Source: Coemansia sp. RSA 1804 (Eukaryota > Kickxellomycota > Kickxellomycetes > Kickxellales > Kickxellaceae). Taken from it: a stretch of 18,207 bases of DNA. Every line of letters starts with the position of its first letter. Position 1 is the stretch's first letter. The DNA lies in the NCBI GenBank assembly GCA_027578815.1, contig JANBTH010000398.1:1-18207 (forward strand). Direction: 5' to 3'. A model generated the notes under the pieces. It saw only the letters and a list, made by a program, of their open reading frames with translations. It had not been told where the DNA came from and ran no database searches. The position numbers and the translations under genes are program-made. This document shows positions 15,869-18,207 of this stretch, piece by piece.

Positions 15869-16351
15869 ATGTCAGCAACACCAAATGAGCGCAAACGAAG
15901 CGTGCCAAACATTGTCGTTGTTTCGGACACAACCAGACTACAGGCACCTGGGACGGCGAGGGTGGCCGGGTCAAAGGACGGCAAGAGCGGCGCAGCAGAC
16001 AGCCGAATAGCTGCCAGTCAGACAAACGACATGATTATGCGAGCGCAACTACGCGATCCGAGGAGCAGCGGCCTGTTTGGCGAAACACACAGCAGCAACG
16101 GTAGTCCGGTACCGCTGTCGACACCCCGCACGATTGAGCACTTCAGGATGCTGCTGCCGGGCGCCTCAGCAACAATAGGAAGCGTACAGCGGACTCCTCC
16201 GCCACCGTCGTGGCACGAGTCTCTGACCGATTTCCTGGCGCGCCTCTGCTCGCCACATCGGTTTGGGCTGGAAAGCATGGCAATATGGTACGACGAGGTT
16301 GCAAAGATAAAGATCCCGGCAGCGTCGACGGCAACAGCAACAACAGCAATG

Positions 16352-16384
<33 letters not shown>

Positions 16385-18207
16385 TCGGCGTCGTCGTCAG
16401 CATCGCAAGGCGCGCAGTCGGCGGTGGCGGCAGTGCCGGTGGCTGCTGGGTTGACCAGAGACCAGTGGATCGAGGCGGAGGGCTACGTGACATATCTTGC
16501 GCAGCAGCTGGCGGCAAACAACCCGCTCACGGGGAACCTCCATTGGGCGATGATTCACTATCTTGTGCAGATGCGATGTCTCAAAACAGTGGACTTTCTG
16601 GCGCCCGTGGGACCGGCACTGCGCAACCTGCACTTTATTCTCCGCCTGGTCTTCAAGGGCCTGTATCTTGCGGTCGGAGACACCGGCGGCAGGATGCAGC
16701 GGCTGCTTGCTGACAGACCAATTGCCTCGGGAACAGTCGACCTGATCATCGACAAGGTCGGTGCGCTCGAGGACGGCGAAATCCGCGCGTACGCGTTCAA
16801 GCAGACGCTGGCGGATACCAGCAGGCTCCACTGCCAGCTGCTAGAGCACGCGATGCTGGCGGTGGCACGACTGGATGTCCAGACTTCGCAGTCGGCATAC
16901 CTGTTCTACCAGGATCTGCTGGCCATGGTGCTGGATTTCTTTGTGCCGCAGGTGCAAGTCCGGTCGGCCGACTACCGCGGGAACGTGCTTGTCCACGAGC
17001 TGATGACTGCTGTTGGATGCTCGGCTGCGTTCAATGCGTCGAGCTCGCTGGCCGAGGAGGCCGTCCGCGCGCTGCTGCATATTGCTGGCGATGCTCCCCA
17101 GCCACCACCCTCTGGCCATGGCCTTGTTTTCAGCGCATACTCGTACCTGTTCTCGCGATCCAGCAGTGCTCAGTCGAAGGGCCTTGAGCAGCACGCGCTT
17201 CTGCTTCTGCTGCTTTTGGTCTCGCAGCCCGACTCCTCCCCCCCGGAGCAGAGGAACCCGTATATGGCGGCCCTTGAGGGGCTGGACGACTCGCCAAAGG
17301 ACCCGCTGGTATCGAGCAAAAGCATCTCGTTCAGCAGGATATTTGCAAAGATCGTGGCCGAGATCCATTCGGTCGAGTGGACTGCGCTTCTCCACATGCT
17401 GGTTATGCGCAACGAGACATTCAGAACGTATGTGCTGGCACGCACTGATGCCGACACGCTGCTTATTCCGCTGCTAAAGAGGGTAAGTCTGGCCACGGCC
17501 ATGCCCCTCACACCATCAACGGCAGCAGCAACAGCATCGGCGTCAACACCATTGTCGTCATCATCGTCGGCATTCGCATCGCATACTCCAGCGGGAAGTG
17601 GCGGGGCGGCGTATGGTGCGCGGATAAACGAGGGTGCAGCGCCAAGCAATGCCAAGGCCAAGCAGAGTTCGCGGCGCAGGTCCCAGTCGTCGTCATCGAT
17701 CTCGTCGCACCCATCGCCGTCAATGTCCTCGCTGGCATACCCGGCCGCAGGATCGTCTGGAATAGGCGCCGGTGGTAGCAGCACGGCCACCACAGCAGCA
17801 GCATCGGGCAATACAGCACTAGGCGCAAGGCTCCGGCAGGGAGCCATGCTTCCGTACACGATAACGGCGGACACGGTTCCCTACGTGCAGGTGTATCTCT
17901 GGATGGGCGTCATTCTCTCGCTGACGGAGGACGTGCAGTTTGTGGAGCAGCTGCGACGAACCACGGTTGACTTTTGGCCAACCGCCTCGGGCCCCATGCA
18001 CAAGCAACCGCTCTCGCACTGCGTGGTCGTCGAAACCATGCGGATGTTCCAGCTGAACATCATGCAGCTGAAGGACAGGCATCTGCACGACCTGACGCTT
18101 GGCACGCTGGTCAACGCTCTGTACAGCACTACCGGGATATCCGCGGCGATTGCGCAGAAGCTCGTAAAGCTCTACGAGATGATCTACCGGCGGTTCGCGA
18201 AACTCTC
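15869..18207 (+). CDS. DYM: Dymeclin, 3' end cut by window edge
   Basis: An open frame of 779 codons runs from the ATG at 15869 to the window edge. Family landmarks: NNPLTGNL (217-224, as in the conserved N-terminal block of dymeclins), EQHALLLLLLLVSQ with a following NPYMAAL, RTYVLARTDADTLLIPLL (519-536), YVQVYLWMGVILSLTED, and MQLKDRHLHDLTLGTLVNAL near the visible end. Family knowledge: dymeclin is a helical, peripherally Golgi-associated protein involved in Golgi organisation and traffic, mutated in human Dyggve-Melchior-Clausen syndrome. The human protein has about 670 residues, so this one is longer. A long N-terminal extension (1-110) without the N-myristoylation glycine, an Ala/Ser/Thr-rich insert (about 150-195) and a Ser-rich stretch (539-661) explain the excess. 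The Ser-rich stretch could be an intron, because it begins with GTAAGT. The rest of the gene lies outside the window. Confidence 0.93.
16355..16384 (+). repeat. GCA trinucleotide repeat (poly-Ala coding)
   Basis: Nine GCA codons plus GCG encode ten alanines at about residues 163-172 of dymeclin, in a predicted disordered insert. CAG-type repeats of this kind are prone to length change. Confidence 0.88.

Noticed and set aside
17170..17874. 234-codon minus-strand ORF over the dymeclin gene
   Set aside because: It is an antisense shadow of GC-rich coding sequence with a low-complexity translation. The dymeclin frame is clearly the real one.

Overview
The window is eukaryotic nuclear DNA, most likely from an early-diverging fungus. 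The housekeeping genes are GC-rich at third codon positions and have few introns, and the intergenic DNA is AT-rich. The kinesin-1 heavy chain ends in a fungal-type SRIAKPMRGGGG tail, and there is a dymeclin gene, a family that baker's yeast lacks. Placement in Zoopagomycota/Kickxellomycotina or Mucoromycota is an inference from gene content; no marker in the window fixes it.

Left part (1-7238), compact housekeeping genes. VPS18 (minus, cut by the left edge) encodes a HOPS/CORVET tethering subunit. A short gene resembling Mediator subunit MED9 (minus) follows it head to tail. A 572-base divergent interval separates MED9 from a membrane-anchored M28 zinc aminopeptidase (plus). That gene converges on ZNG1 (minus), a CobW-family zinc metallochaperone GTPase, and poly(A) signals of both strands lie in the 126-base gap.

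Middle (7239-11068). A kinesin-1 heavy chain gene (minus) has two introns near its 5' end. Splicing 10949-11068, 10657-10756 and 7493-10326 gives an intact 1017-residue protein.

Accessory part (11069-15868), nearly 5 kb of AT-rich DNA. From about 12011 to 15350 it is a tandem array of three units with a period near 1.2 kb. Each unit carries one short minus-strand ORF of 93-96 codons, and each ORF has a poly(A) signal at the same distance downstream. The three proteins share a core that reads like a ubiquitin-like (beta-grasp) domain, and none ends in the di-glycine needed for conjugation. The array is a mosaic: one spacer block is more conserved than the coding regions, and different pairs of units share long identical segments. 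This is the most unusual part of the window.

Right part (15869-18207). A dymeclin (DYM) gene runs off the right edge. It carries a poly-alanine tract and a serine-rich insert of about 123 residues that begins exactly at a perfect GTAAGT splice donor, so it may be either a disordered loop or an intron.

The housekeeping genes do not form a pathway. VPS18, dymeclin, kinesin-1 and the M28 peptidase all touch endomembrane or vacuolar biology, but in a fungal genome this closeness is probably chance.
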